64,000 nt of DNA from Pseudopyrenochaeta lycopersici (lineage: Eukaryota; Ascomycota; Dothideomycetes; Pleosporales; Pseudopyrenochaetaceae). The stretch lies in contig NHZP01000013.1 of the NCBI GenBank assembly GCA_003313425.1, forward strand, positions 1,398,225-1,462,224, given 5' to 3'. The notes below the pieces were generated by a model that had not been told where the DNA came from, made no database searches, and saw nothing but the letters and a program-made list of their open reading frames with translations. The position numbers and the translations under genes were made by a program. Positions 44,162-56,800 of the stretch are shown piece by piece; position 1 is the first letter of the stretch; every line of letters begins with the position of its first letter.

Positions 44162-47100
44162 TAAGTTATCTATATTTTTAAAATCTAATACTAAAGTCTA
44201 AGTATTTTAAGTCTTATTATAGTTTTTTTCTTTATATATTTACTTAAGATCTTTTTAACTTTTTAGACTTCTTCTCCTTTAGAAGTAATATTAAGTAGCT
44301 AAGTATTTTCCTCTTCTTCTTACTAAGAATTCTAGTATTTAAAGAGTAAGATATAAAATGTATTATAAATATAGTAGTAAGGTAGTAAAATTACGTAATA
44401 TACCTACGTTCTAACTACTTCTTATACTCTAAAGAGTCTAATAAACTTACTAGATAACTTTTTATTTAGTTAGTAAGTTAAGTTAATATACTTAGTACTA
44501 AGTAATATAAAATCTCTTTAGTAGAATACTTAATCTTTATACTTTTTTATTATAATATTAGCTTTAATACTCTTATACTTTTTATAAGTATTCTATAAGT
44601 ATAGTCCTTATACTATATATACGCTTAACCCTATCTATTATATTAGGTATCTCTCCCTCTAGAGTCTAGCCTACTATCCTTAGGAGGTAAAGTAACTAGT
44701 AAGTACTTACTATATATAGTGTAGAAAAGAGTTAATTTTATTAACTTATAGACTAAATTATTATACGTAAATTAAGCTATACTCAAAAGCTTAACTTAGT
44801 TATCTTAAGCTACTAATATAAAGACTTAAAGATACTATTTAAGTATTTACTTCTAGTATTCTATTTACCTATCTATCTATATATAGAAAGCTATACTTAG
44901 CTTACGCTTTACTTATAATTAGTAGTAAATCTCTACCTAAGTTAGGAGTAAAGATAAGGCCTTTATCTAATATAATACCTTTCTATACTCTAAACTTTAA
45001 AATTATATTAATAAAGTAAGCTTTTATATACTATTTTACGTCTTATAACTTTAAAATAAGTATATAAAGTACTATCTTTAAGAAGTAATTAATAATTATA
45101 AGGATTATATTAAATATATAACTACAACTATCCTTTACTAAAAGTAATTTAGAAATAAAGTCTAGTATAACTTCCTTAAATATATCTCTAAGAACTAGTA
45201 GAAGTACTAACTTTCTATATTAACTATACTTTAGAGCTTTACTCTTTTAGTAATTAGTATATATTTTTATATACTCTTAAATATTATAACTAAGTATTAG
45301 CTAAAAGTATAGCCTTCTAATTAGCTTAAGCGTTCTATATATACTAAAGTAGCTTACTATACGTATGTTATAATTCTAAAATAAAATCTCTTACTTAATA
45401 GCTAGTTCTTCTAGAATATATATTCTACTATTATATTTTAAGACTTTTCTTTTATTAAGACGCTAAATAGGCGCCTCTTTACTACTTTAAGTATATTCTA
45501 TGCGTATAAAGTTTATAATCTACTACTAAGTAAAGGCGTCCTTTTACTATAGTTAGTATAGAGTTTCTATCTATATTTTAGACTCTACTATTATAGGTTT
45601 ACTACTAACTAATACTTTAGCTAGTAAGCGTAGTATATATAGTATATATTCTATAGCGCTAGTAGTAGGGACCTTTATAGCTCTATAAACTATAGTAATA
45701 TACGTCTTATATATACCTACTAAGCTAAGCCTAGTTATAGATCTTCTTACTTTACTATATTCTACTCTTACTAGTAGTTTATTCTATAAAGTAGGTAATA
45801 ACTAGGTTAGTAATAGGTTTTCTTATATATAATTTACTCTTTATAAAAAACTCTTTATAGAGTTTATTTTCCTTAAGTAATACTTTACTTTAAAATTAAA
45901 AGCTCTTAGATAGATTACCTAATATACTTAACATACGTTTAACTTCTATACTACGCGTATAAAGCGTAGGTTATTATAGTTACTTAAGACCTGTATAGTA
46001 TACTACGTACTTTAAAGGTAATACTACTACTACTTAAAGCTATATATAATTACTAAGAGCTCTAAATTATATATTTTGTATTTTAGCTTAGCGCTTTAAA
46101 GCTTTCTTAATATAAAGGTAATTAGAAACTATTTTTTATCTTTAAATAACTATAATAAAATACCTAAGATAGTAAAAGTAGATATATCTATCTCTACACG
46201 TATTATAAGAGTAGGGTTAAAATAGCGCAGGATTAGCGCACTTAAAAAGCGCTCTTTAAGCTTCTTAAATAATATATTTACTATATTATTCTAATAAAAG
46301 TCTTAATAACTATTAAGTAAATTAGTAAGAGGAGCTATTTTATAGGCGTATCTCTTAATAAAATATTAATAAAAGTTAGTAAACCTAAAAAAAGACTAGA
46401 GTTCCTTAACATTTATAAGCTATAGCTATTAAGTAATAGTCTTAACGTGCGCTAGATCTGCGTAGATTCTACACGTTATAATAATAAACTTAAAGAAGTA
46501 AACCTTACTTAATATAAAAGTATACTTTTTAAAGTTAGTAAAGAGTTCTACTTTTTATAAGGCTTTAAGTATAAAGTACACTACGCGCTAGTATATTATA
46601 ATATCTTTACTATAAGTATAGATAAGTATATTATTAAAGTAAACTATATAAATATAGTCTAATACTTACTAAGCGCCTTATTAATATAGGCTTAAAAGCT
46701 TACTAGAGCGTTAGTTAGCCTAAATAGTATAACGAAGTACTTAAAGTAGCTCTATTAAGTTTAAAAGGTAGTTTTCTACTTATCTCTTAATTAAATTCTT
46801 AAGTAGTAGTATATATTATAGAGATCTAGGTTAGTATAATAATATACACCTAATAGGCGATCTAGTATCTCTCTAATTAATAGAAGTAGGTAATAATCTT
46901 TAATTATAATAGCGTTTAATCCTTAATAGTTAATATAGAGATAAAGCTTCCTCTCCTTTTTAAGAATAAAAAGTATAAGAGCTCCTATAAGACTTATACT
47001 ATACTAAATCTAGCCTTTATATAGCGCGTCCTCTATATAGTTATAGAGTACCTTAAGCTTATATATAGAGAGGTTATATAGTAGACTATATAAAGATTCT

Positions 47101-48284
47101 TTATTTGCTATAAGTAGGATAGTATAGTCTAAAGTTTTAAAATTTAGTAAAGCTTCTACCTTTTTATTATTAAATATATTACTATAGTTAGCTAATACGT
47201 TAGAGATACGCGCTTTTAGCGTAACACGTACTCTAAAGATATAAGTATTATACTCTAATCTTTTACTTATAACCTATAGTACTCTTAGAAAGTATATATT
47301 AGAGTTAGTCTACTCTATATCCTCTTAAAGTTATATAGTAGTAATAAGCTTAATATTAGCTAAAGTATACTCTTAATACTATATTTAAGAGCTACAGTTA
47401 ATATAAATATTCTACTATTATAAAAAGAGGTTACTAGGTAAGAGAGGAACGCCCTCCTTATCTACTCTGTACGCTGTAACCTAAGCTTAGTAATTAACGC
47501 TATTATTATCTATTAAGCGCACCTAAAGCTTATATACTACGTAGGTATTCTAACATTAGGTACTAATCTAACTTAGCCTTAAGAGCTCTACTCCTTTAAG
47601 TAGTAGTAGTCCTATCTTAATAGCTAGTTTCTAACTAATTAAGCTAACGTTAGCCTATAAGTTAAAAATAACTTAGAGTTTCTTCTTAGGGCTTATCTTT
47701 ATAGCTATGCTGTACTTATGCTTTATACTTAGTAAAATATTAATAGGTATACGCCTTACAATTCCTAGATTACTAGTAAAGCTTAACTTTTTCTTATCTA
47801 GTTAATACGTACTAGAAAGTAATTTAGATTACTATTTTAGTACTTATTAGTATAGTATCTAACCTTATTATAATTATAGTAAGTAACTTTACTTTTATCT
47901 TATAGTTTATAAGAGGGCTTATTTAGCTTATATTTTAGAGTATTTTCTTGAGATTTTCTCTTAAATATATTACGTATATACTAGTCTTACGTTAGTAAGG
48001 CTTAGCGTAAGTTCTACTTAAGTATAAAGTCTAATACTATTAAATCCTCTGTAGTTATAGGAATCTAGTAGTAGTTAGTAATAGCTCTCTATAATTTAAG
48101 CTTTTACTTTAAAAAGAGATACTAAACTCTCTATACCTTAGTATAAAGTATAAGTTAATCTTTAATAATATTAAGGTAAGTTATAAAAGACTAAATAGTC
48201 TAGTCTTTCTACTATATAGCCTAAGCGTGCGCTATAGCTACTTTAAGGCTATAATTAATTAAGTTAGATAGTAAGTTAAGTATA
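44162..48284 (-). pseudogene. Gypsy element 1 pol remnant
   Basis: Minus-strand pol with Ty3/Gypsy order (reverse transcriptase and RNase H upstream of integrase). It is recognisable mainly by the reverse-transcriptase block around 46600-46800 and colinearity with Gypsy element 2. The YLDD motif is too degraded to place with certainty. No ORF exceeds 60 codons. Confidence 0.6.
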
Positions 48285-50150
48285 ACGTACTTCACAAGCG
48301 AGTTAGTCACACAAGCGAATTAGTCAGGCATTTCTTGGCACCACGAACAACACCACCATCTTCTTACATTCTGACACCTCCATCTAATTTTGTATAATAA
48401 TTACATTACGTAAAGGCTCTTACGCGTTAGGTAAGTCCTTATATTATGCCTAGTTAACATACACTCTCTATAGCAGCGCAGAGCTTAACTTAAATCCTGT
48501 AGTGTTGTATTACTACTTTTACTTTATATAGCTTCTAGAGGTGCTATAGACTCCTGTAATAGCTTAACTACCTCCTTAATTATAAGATTCTCTCTTTAGG
48601 TAATATACTTAACTTTAACGTTACGCTTTTTAACTACTTTAGCGTTAAGAGCCTTTAAATACTTAAGTTCCTTAGTAATAATTACTAACGCTTATAAAGC
48701 TAATTTAGCGCTCTTTACTATCTTTTTTATTACTACTATTATAGGTAACGTAGACTACTGCTTAAGCATATATTATTAGTGTCTTATAGCTCTCTATTAC
48801 TTCTTAATCTAGCGCACTGTTTTAGGTGTGTTAGTAACTAAATTTATTAAGAATAAATAAGGCTTAGAGGGTAGTGCTAGGTTAATTATACCTAACTTAT
48901 TAAGCACCTTATTAGGATTAAATAGAAAAATGCTAGTAGCTTTAAAGGCGCTTTTAATATTACTATTACTTAGCGCGTAAGGATAAGCAGCAGCGTAGAT
49001 GCGAAGGAGGTTATCTATATTAACGTAGTTCTAGCTATTATAAGCTAATATCTCTACTCTTTAATAATAGCGCTTCTTAACTAAACTAAAGTAGGTAACA
49101 TCTAATAGTTATAGAATATGTGAGGAATATAAAGGTAGCTATAACAGGATAATATTGTTTTTCCTTACGTAGGTCTTAAATAGCTCTAAGTAGTAGCTAC
49201 TATGTCTATCTATAATAAGGAGTTAATTAACACCTTTAGTGTATTACTTTATATAAGGGTTAAACACCTCTATAAGCTATATATAACCTAATCTATTATT
49301 AGACCATCTAGTTTTATTATGGGCGATTACCTAGTTATCTAGAAGGCCTGCGTCCTTATTAAACTAGACGTTCTAGAACACCTTCTCTTTAGCGATAACT
49401 ATAGCTAGTATATAGTGTTTAGTAATATTTATATATTTAATAACTGTTATCTAGTTATAATTACTAGGCTATATATATTATTTAGGGCTATCTCTTGCTG
49501 TTATAGCTTTAGCTGTACTAATATTACCTCTTAGAAAGCCTATCTTGTCTCTATTATAGATATTATTATCTTATATACCATACTTGTTTGCTATATTCTT
49601 AAGAAGCTAAAAATGCTCCTTAATTACCTTAGGGTCCTCCTGTTCTGCTCTTTAGTAGTTATATTTCTTACTCTGCGTAATTTACACTTTAGGGTTGCGT
49701 CTAACGTAGTTATTAACCTAATTAATACTAACTAGTAGGTTACCCCGCAGTTAACGTAGCAAGTTTGCGGTACCTTTAACTATACGCTTGCGAGGGGAGT
49801 ATCTGTGGGTAGCAAGGTCTAATATCTACTCAGTCAATGTCTGTTCTTTATTATTATTATTAAGGTTTCTGTTATTTGTAACAGTTTTAGTGCGTGCAGG
49901 GTAGCCTTAGAGGCGACGTCTAAGTGTTTTATAGTTTACGCGATATATACTTGCTGCTCTCCTAATACTTAAGATTTTGTTCCTTTGTAACGCTTTTATT
50001 ACACAGTTAATTCTTCCTTCTTAGGTATTATCCTAAATCTTCGAATTTATAGCTATAGTAGTAATAAGGTAGAGAGATAAAATGTTTTAGTAGGTGTCTT
50101 AGCACACTTAACTAATTCGCTTGTGTAACTAACTCGCTTGTGAAGTACGT
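48285..50150 (-). mobile_element. Pogo-type DNA transposon H, complete ends, RIP-mutated
   Basis: TA at 48283-48284 and 50151-50152. The 42-bp inverted ends differ only at two C/T positions: tip ACGTACTT, then CACAAGCGAGTTAGTCA (48293-48309) and CACAAGCGAATTAGTCA (48310-48326). The inner transposase is on the minus strand. Inserted in Gypsy element 1. Confidence 0.88.
48380..50045 (-). pseudogene. Transposase of element H (pogo/Fot1 type), RIP-mutated
   Basis: Minus strand. N-terminal ALQRNKILSIRRAASIYRV (helix-turn-helix region), first catalytic block now YNRDKIGF near 49550, second block LLIIDRHSSYY near 49215 (Asp kept, Gly to Arg), third block now LLDVTYF. It ends with an FKATSIFLFNPNKVL-like motif near 48900. 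Gln codons are TAG/TAA throughout. Confidence 0.75.
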
Positions 50151-50661
50151 TATAGTGTATATACTAAAGGTTTCTTAAGTCTCTATATAGCCTAGATAAC
50201 TTTATTATTATTAAGATAAAATTCCTATAGTAAGAGTTAAAATACTACTTTATATAAGTAAAAAAACTTATAATATTCTTTTAAGTTCCTTCTTTAGTAT
50301 TTAGATAGATCTTTAGGTTTAAGCGTGCGTTTTACGTATAGAAGTAGAAATACGTTAGGTGCGCTCTTCTTACGCGCCTATATAACTTAGACTTTAGAAG
50401 TCTCTTCTACTAATAGTACTAAAGTAAAGTTATATTTAATACTTTCTAGCTATATAATTTCCTCTTTAATTACGCGTAGGCGTAAAAGCGCTTAGAGCTT
50501 ATCGCGCCTCTTTTTAGTAGCTAAGATACGCTCCTTAAGAGTTAAAAGTGTACTACGTTAAGAATTAGTAGTTCTTTATCTACCTATAGGTTAACTTGAA
50601 TAGGAGGGTTAGGCGTCTTACTAGTAGAGGCAGCCTATTTACTAGATTACGTAAAGAGAAC

Positions 50662-50911
50662 TGTTATGGGCGAAGAGGCCTAGCTAACGAGTGTGCATTT
50701 GTCCTATACTACAGAAGGAGAAAGATAGAGAAGAGGTTATAGGTATCCTTAGAGGATATATATATATATTTGTACGAGGAAAGAGGGACGTGCTCCTCTA
50801 GCTACTAACTTATACGAGCTGATAAGAAAAGGGGGCAGAGGAGATTAAGGAGTTTGCTCTTTGTGCGATAGTAGCAAAGCCTCTCTTACTTAAAGGGCGC
50901 AGCCTATTATA
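50662..50911 (-). repeat. Gypsy element 2, 3' LTR
   Basis: 250 bp, same length as 58982-59231 and mostly identical. The differences are mainly transitions. Contains a run of TA dinucleotides near 50757-50770. Confidence 0.85.
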
Positions 50912-52021
50912 ATACCCTCCTCCTCCTTAAATAACTATATTACTTCTTCGTACGTAGTTTAACCTTAACCTTATACTTATATAGGTAGCGTTATATTGTT
51001 ATACTATAAAAGTAGAGATATTACGTGTACTTTTTCTTATTTATTCATAAGTAATTTTCCTCTTTTACCTGTTATTGTTACCTAATAACGTAAAGTAGAG
51101 GAGAGGTTAGTTATTTGCTTACTCGTGCGCATATAAAGAGCTTTTCCTCTAACTCTTTCTTCCTCTTTTACTACTTAACTTTAACTTACTTACGTACAAC
51201 TTGTCTTCCTATTATTGCTAATATGCCTCCTAAAGCAGCTCTCTTAGCTAGTTAGCCTAATTATAGTATATAGGGTCCTAGTAGTTATAGTAGTAGTGTA
51301 AACTATCTTACTTATACGACTGCTAGTAACATTATATCTACGCACGCGGCTGCTAGGGCTAATATTACTTAGGTTGCTTACGCTTAGCTTACTCAAACTA
51401 CTCCTAACTAAACTTAACCTGCTAGTATTATTATTCCTACTACTTAGGGTAATATATCTCTTCTCCTTACTAACTACGTAATCTAGTATATCCTAGATAC
51501 TCTAGTTACAGACGAGTTTTACTATCTCTTTATAACTACTTCTATACGTCTTATTCCTCTTTTCTTTTCTATATCTAATATTATTTAGCTTAAGCTAGTT
51601 CGCATTACTAAATTCTTCCTTTATCTTATTAATTAATCTCTATATAATGCTTAGTAGGGCTATAGTCTTAATAATTTCTTTCCTGTTATTACTTATTATA
51701 TAATTAATACTTAGTAACTCCTCTCTAGTTATTAATTCTACCTTAAAGCCTACCTTATCTATAGCTGTAGTTCCTTTAACGCTAACTTCTATTCTAATAA
51801 CTATACTAAGGCTATATAAGAGTATTATATATTTATAGCCTTTACTAGGTGTGTCTCTATTACTAGTAAGTAGAGTGGGGCTTACTCTAATTACGTGTGG
51901 TAGGATTATAGTGCGTCTTGTACGGCTAGGCGTGCTCTACCTCTCCTACCTTCTAACAAAGTCTCTGTTCCTTAGCGTAGTTAAGGTTAGGGTTAAGTCC
52001 TTACTAAGCCTAAGGAGGATA

Positions 52022-53861
52022 ACGTGTTTCACCAGTCAGTGGCCAAAACCAGTCAGCGGCCAGCCCCACCAAAGTCAACGCGTCTTTTTGCTCAATTGCT
52101 TAACAACAGCACAATAAATTATAAATTTAATAAGGAGATAGGCTAGTCTATCTTCGTCCACACTGAGTCCGATTATGTCCTTGGATATGACAGTTGCTGC
52201 ACGTTGGCGGTGCGCGCTGGCGCACCCGCTCAGGCTGAAGTTGACTACCCTCATCCACCACCATATCAGCCTCTGCAGCGAGCAGCTGGCCTAGCTCAAC
52301 CTGCAGAGCTCCTCCATGAGCAATATATCGCCTGCGCTTCTGCTTTTTATGTTTTTAATACCTGAGAGCTGCGCGCAGCTTTGAATTCTCGTCTGTAAGG
52401 ATAGCTACTGAAGTAAGAGCAAGATGACAACCTTTAACAAGCTGGCCAATAGCTAGACTAGAAGGGCTCTGAGATTGACGACGCATGAGATCTCGTACTA
52501 GCTGAGCCTGTTGATCAAGCTGAGATACTGTGTGAGGCGTTTCAGCTACCCAGTCAGCTGCTGCAGCTGCAGCAGGTGGTGGAGACGGCGTACGGACAAC
52601 TGTGAGCGATGAGAGCACACGCTCTGGACAAGCTGGGACAAGGCCTGTTGCCTTGAAGCCTGCCTTAATGTTGTTCTCAGTGAATACCTCAGATCTAACC
52701 TTGAAGTAGATAGAGAGGAAGTCTATCTTATCGACGTGAAAGACGCCTGCGCGGGCAAGGTTTTCTATCGCTCTGCCGTACGCTCGCTTAAGAGGAGAGA
52801 AGCAGCCAACATCAAGAGGCTGCAGGAGATGCGAGGTGTGAGGAGGCATGCAGAGAGTGATAATATTACTCTGTTTACAGTACTGGTCAAACTCAATAGT
52901 AGCATGACTACTGTGGCCATCTAGCACTAGCAGGCGATAGGCTCCTTGAGCGCAGGGCGCAGTATGTCTGTCAAAGTGCTGCAGCCACTGGAGGCCTATC
53001 TGATGAGTCGTCCTGCCATTGTCGCTAACTGTGAGTACTGAGCCTGCTGAGCCTGCAGGGAGAGTATCGTACCAGGCTGCCTGGTGGTTCTTGGCGGATA
53101 GAATAATGAGAGGAGGCAGCACCCTGCCTGTCGCGCTGATAGACTCAATTGTCGTGACCCAGTCACGGTTGCCTGGTTGAATCATAGTAGCGCGGCCTAT
53201 AATGTCTGCGCTAGTAACAACTTTTGATGTTGCTGCGACACCCATCATAAATCCAGTCTCGTCAAAATTATAGAAGTCTGCATCTGCTATGCCGTTCGCA
53301 GCGCATATCTCTTGTACGAGCTTAAACCACCCGCTGATAGTAGCTGGATCCTCACATCGTGCGCGCTGTGAGTGCAGCTTTCTATTCCACTTTGTCTGCA
53401 GCTCTGGCTGGCTGCAGACAAAGCGCGACACCCAGTTCTTGCCAATAGGTTGAGGAGGAGGATTTTGGCCACGCGCAGCTAGCAGAACATCTGCCATTTG
53501 ATGTACTTGGATGACCGCGGGCGGAAATCCTCGTCGAGAGAGGTCTAGTATCCATTGAACAAGGGACTGCTCTTCAACAGGGTCTAGCTTGCGCTTCTGG
53601 CGATTGCGCGTGGCCTGAGGTAGGCTACCTTGGAGGCGACGTCGAAGGGTGGTACGAGGGACAGCAAATAGCGCAGCTGCAGTGGAAACTCGAGAAATCT
53701 GGTTTGTATGAAGAGCTGCTAGAGCAAGCTCAATTCGACCTTCTTGGTTAGCCATTAAGAGACGTTGTTGAGAGGTTGTTGCTGTTTGAACGCGCTGAGA
53801 CGCGTCGACTTTGGTGGGGCTGGCCGCTGACTGGTTTTGGCCACTGACTGGTGAAACACGT
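52022..53861 (-). mobile_element. Pogo/Fot1-type DNA transposon E, intact and free of RIP stops
   Basis: TA at 52020-52021 and 53862-53863. The inverted ends match at 62 of 63 positions: tip ACGTGTTTCA, then CCAGTCAGTGGCCAAAA (52032-52048) and CCAGTCAGCGGCCAGCC (52049-52065). The 1840-bp element has balanced composition, in sharp contrast to the TpA-rich Gypsy DNA on both sides. It must have arrived after RIP of its host element. Confidence 0.93.
52355..53755 (-). CDS. Transposase of element E, pogo/Fot1 type, DD35D, 466 aa
   Basis: Complete ORF. The N-terminal helix-turn-helix lies at about residues 8-42 (VSTAAALFAVPRTTLRRRL). The CENP-B-type domain is at about 55-120 (EEQSLVQWILDLSRRGFPPA, IGKNWVSRFV). 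DDE_1 catalytic core: Asp165 in YNFDETGF, Asp279 in LVLDGHSSH, Asp315 in LLQPLDVGCF, spacing DD35D. The C-terminal region has a Pro/Ala linker (388-401) and a short coiled coil. It should cut and paste element E at TA sites in the nucleus. All catalytic residues are present, so activity is possible. The ATG lies 106 bp inside the right end. Confidence 0.94.
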   Translation of the reverse strand: MANQEGRIELALAALHTNQISRVSTAAALFAVPRTTLRRRLQGSLPQATRNRQKRKLDPVEEQSLVQWILDLSRRGFPPAVIQVHQMADVLLAARGQNPPPQPIGKNWVSRFVCSQPELQTKWNRKLHSQRARCEDPATISGWFKLVQEICAANGIADADFYNFDETGFMMGVAATSKVVTSADIIGRATMIQPGNRDWVTTIESISATGRVLPPLIILSAKNHQAAWYDTLPAGSAGSVLTVSDNGRTTHQIGLQWLQHFDRHTAPCAQGAYRLLVLDGHSSHATIEFDQYCKQSNIITLCMPPHTSHLLQPLDVGCFSPLKRAYGRAIENLARAGVFHVDKIDFLSIYFKVRSEVFTENNIKAGFKATGLVPACPERVLSSLTVVRTPSPPPAAAAAADWVAETPHTVSQLDQQAQLVRDLMRRQSQSPSSLAIGQLVKGCHLALTSVAILTDENSKLRAALRY

Positions 53862-53863
53862 TA

Positions 53864-56800
53864 AACGTTTCTTAGATATCTTAGGTTAGAGGGCCTTGTA
53901 CAGGGTTAGTTAGCTTATGCTAGCTTATTTCTCTAACCTTTTAGTAGTTTCCTAGATAGTAGCTATATAGGCTGTGTATAAGTCCTCTATTTCTTATAGG
54001 CTTCTGTAGTAATAAGATTCTCTTCTAGCTCCTAAGTTAGGTTATAGTACCCCTCCTATTTTATATAGAACTTATTATATTAATTTTATAAGCGCTTATC
54101 TTAGATGTTCTTAATTACCTATTTAAAGTAGTCTTCTTATAGGTTGTTATCTTATATAATAACAGCAGCAGGGTTTAAGTCGTTAGTTTATTATAATAGG
54201 AAGGGGTCTTTAGTAGCTAGTCTTAGCTTCTCTATATAGTATAATTTAGTTCTCTATAGTATATAAAGCTTAACCTAATAGGGGTCTTATACGCGGGCAA
54301 CTTAGTACTTCTTACTTTTCTAGTTAAGTTTCTTGCTTCTGCGTATAGTTCGTACATGCCTGAGGTCTAACTATACCTAGTCTCTAACCTTATACTTAGA
54401 AGCTAGGCGACGTGTCTTATTTACTTATACTTCCTGTTGTTGTTAAGCGTGTGTTATAGCTAAGATAGCCTAGTTAGTAGCTTATTTTAGCGTTTATATA
54501 ATACTTTCTGCTCGTTTGCTAGGGGGTGTTACTCTATTAAGTAGGTTGCTGCTAGCTAATTTCCTAGGTAGCTCTAGGAAGGGCGAGTTTAGATAGCTGT
54601 ATAGAAGGAAGAAAGGAGTAACGCCTGTAGAGGAGTTTATACAAGTATTTAGTATTAGCTTAAGGATTAGGCATAGCGTTACCTAGTTATTCTAGTTATA
54701 GTTATAAAAGATTTAACTAACTGCTTTAATATTACTATTCGCGCGTTTTGTAGTGCTGTCTGTTTATAGGTAGTAGGCTGTTAACAGGTTCCTCTGTACT
54801 CCTAAGAGTTTATAGATTTTTCCTTATAGTTTGCTTATAAATTACGTGCCCTTGTCTAATATAATAGACCTAGGGAGCCTATAGTAGTAGAAGACTTCTC
54901 GTATAAATGCTTAGACTATATTATCTGCTTTAATTATCTTAAGTAGGATTAGTATTACGCCTTTACCTAGGCAGTCTGTAACTACTATTAAGTTAGTGCA
55001 GCTAGACGATAGTAGTAGACTAGTAATAAAGTTAACTATTAAGTCTTGCTATGTACGACTAGGTACTAGTAATAGGCGTAGGTATCTGTACTTACTATCT
55101 CTCTATAGGGTGCTTTATCTATATAAGCTGTAATTCTGTATAAATTAGTAAACGTTTTTACTTATACCTAGCTAGTACTAGGTACTAGCTAGCGTGCGGT
55201 ACGTTCCTTCTCTTCCTAAGTAACCTATTTACATAGCTAGATATGCTTGCTAGATAATTCCTGTATAAAGGAGTTTATTTTTAGGCACTTAGATCCTAGA
55301 TCTCTATTAGAGCTTTCTCTCTAAGTTAATCGTGCAATCTCCTAGTAATATAGTAAGTTTCTTTATTATACTAGGTAGCGACTTAGCACCTAGCTTTATA
55401 GCGTTATAGACTTCCTAATAGGTTAAGTCGTCTTATACAGCTTAGTCTTAGTGTTTAGTAATTAAGTCCTTAAGGATTAGAGCTTTTAGTAGGGACTTAG
55501 CTATAATTAAGCTGTTAAGAGTTTACGTAGGGGTTTATATAACTCCTATAACTGTTATATCTTACTATTAGGCTAGTACTAATAGAATAAACTCTCTACT
55601 TACTAGGCAGCTATTGTCTGTTCCTTATAGTAGGTCTTAGTCTCTTCTAGATAGTGCGTCTGCTTAGGTATTCTCCTTACCTAGATAGTACTGCAGCTTT
55701 ATATTATTAAACTGTAATAGGTAGACTAACTATTATACGTGTTATTCTATTATCTTTTACTTCTTTATAAAGTACTCTAGGTTCTTATAGTTAGTAATTA
55801 CTTTAAATTCTTATACGTTATAGAGTTCTGCGTCTTATTTATTTAGGTATATAATAACTGCTAGTAACTCTTTATTATAAATTAGGTAGTTACTCTTATA
55901 CGCTAGAAATTTCTTTAAGAGGTAAGCTACTATATAAAGGGTTCCTTACTTATTTTCTTATAATAGTACCCCGCCTATAGTAAAGCCTAAAGAGTTATAT
56001 TCTACTATTATTTATTATTTAAGTAAGAAAGCAGCGAGGACTTTATCTACTAAAAATATATCCTTAAGAGCTTAGAAACTCTACTCTTATTCTATGTCTT
56101 ATAAGAATTTCTCTTCTTTTCTTATTAGCTATATAAGAGGCTCTACTAGTTAGGAGAAGTTTAAGATAAAGCGTTTATAGAAGTTAGTAAACTCTAGGAA
56201 TCTTTATACGCCTTTAACTATTATTAGGGCCCCCTATTCTTAAATAGCTTAGACTTTCTTAAGGTCTATAAATATACCCTTCTATACTTCTAGGATAAAG
56301 CTAAGGTACTTTATACACTAAATATTAAACTTATATTTACTTAGTTTTAGGTATAGTCTTACTTCTTATAGGTAATCTAATACTTTTTATACGTAGGCGT
56401 AGTACTAAGAGAGAGATCCTTTAGTAAAGATAAGGATATTATCTAAGTATACAGAGGCGAAGTTATCTAAGAAGTCTTATAGGACCTAGTTAATATACCT
56501 CTAGAAGGTACTTAGTGTATTTACTAAGCTAAAGGGCGTTACTAGCTACTTATATAATCTAAATTATATTTAAAATGCAGTTATCTATTCTAATCCTTTA
56601 CTTATCCTTATCTTATAGAATACTATAGTAACGTTTAGCTTAGTATACTATATAGCTTATCTAATTTAGTTTAACGTCTTACGTATAAGAGGTAGTAGGT
56701 AACAGTCCTTCTTAGTTAGGGCGTTAAGAGCTCTATAGTTTATATAAAATTGTAGTCCTCTTCCTAGCTTACGTATAAATAGTATAGGTAAGGCTGCTAG

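Larger units (their letters stand above)
51223..54012 (+). pseudogene. Antisense ORF of Gypsy element 2, between pol and 3' LTR, split by element E
   Basis: Plus strand, opposite to gag-pol. Starts MPPKAALLAS at 51223 and continues with TAG at Gln positions to ARRALPLLPSNKVSVP near 51925-51975. After E (52022-53861) it resumes in frame with KRFLDIL and AVYKSSISYRLL until about 54012. A TATAAAG box (about 51130) and a pyrimidine-rich leader precede the ATG. About 315 codons; stops are CAG-to-TAG type, so it was coding on this strand before RIP. No recognised domain. It overlaps the end of the pol chromodomain region. Confidence 0.5.
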
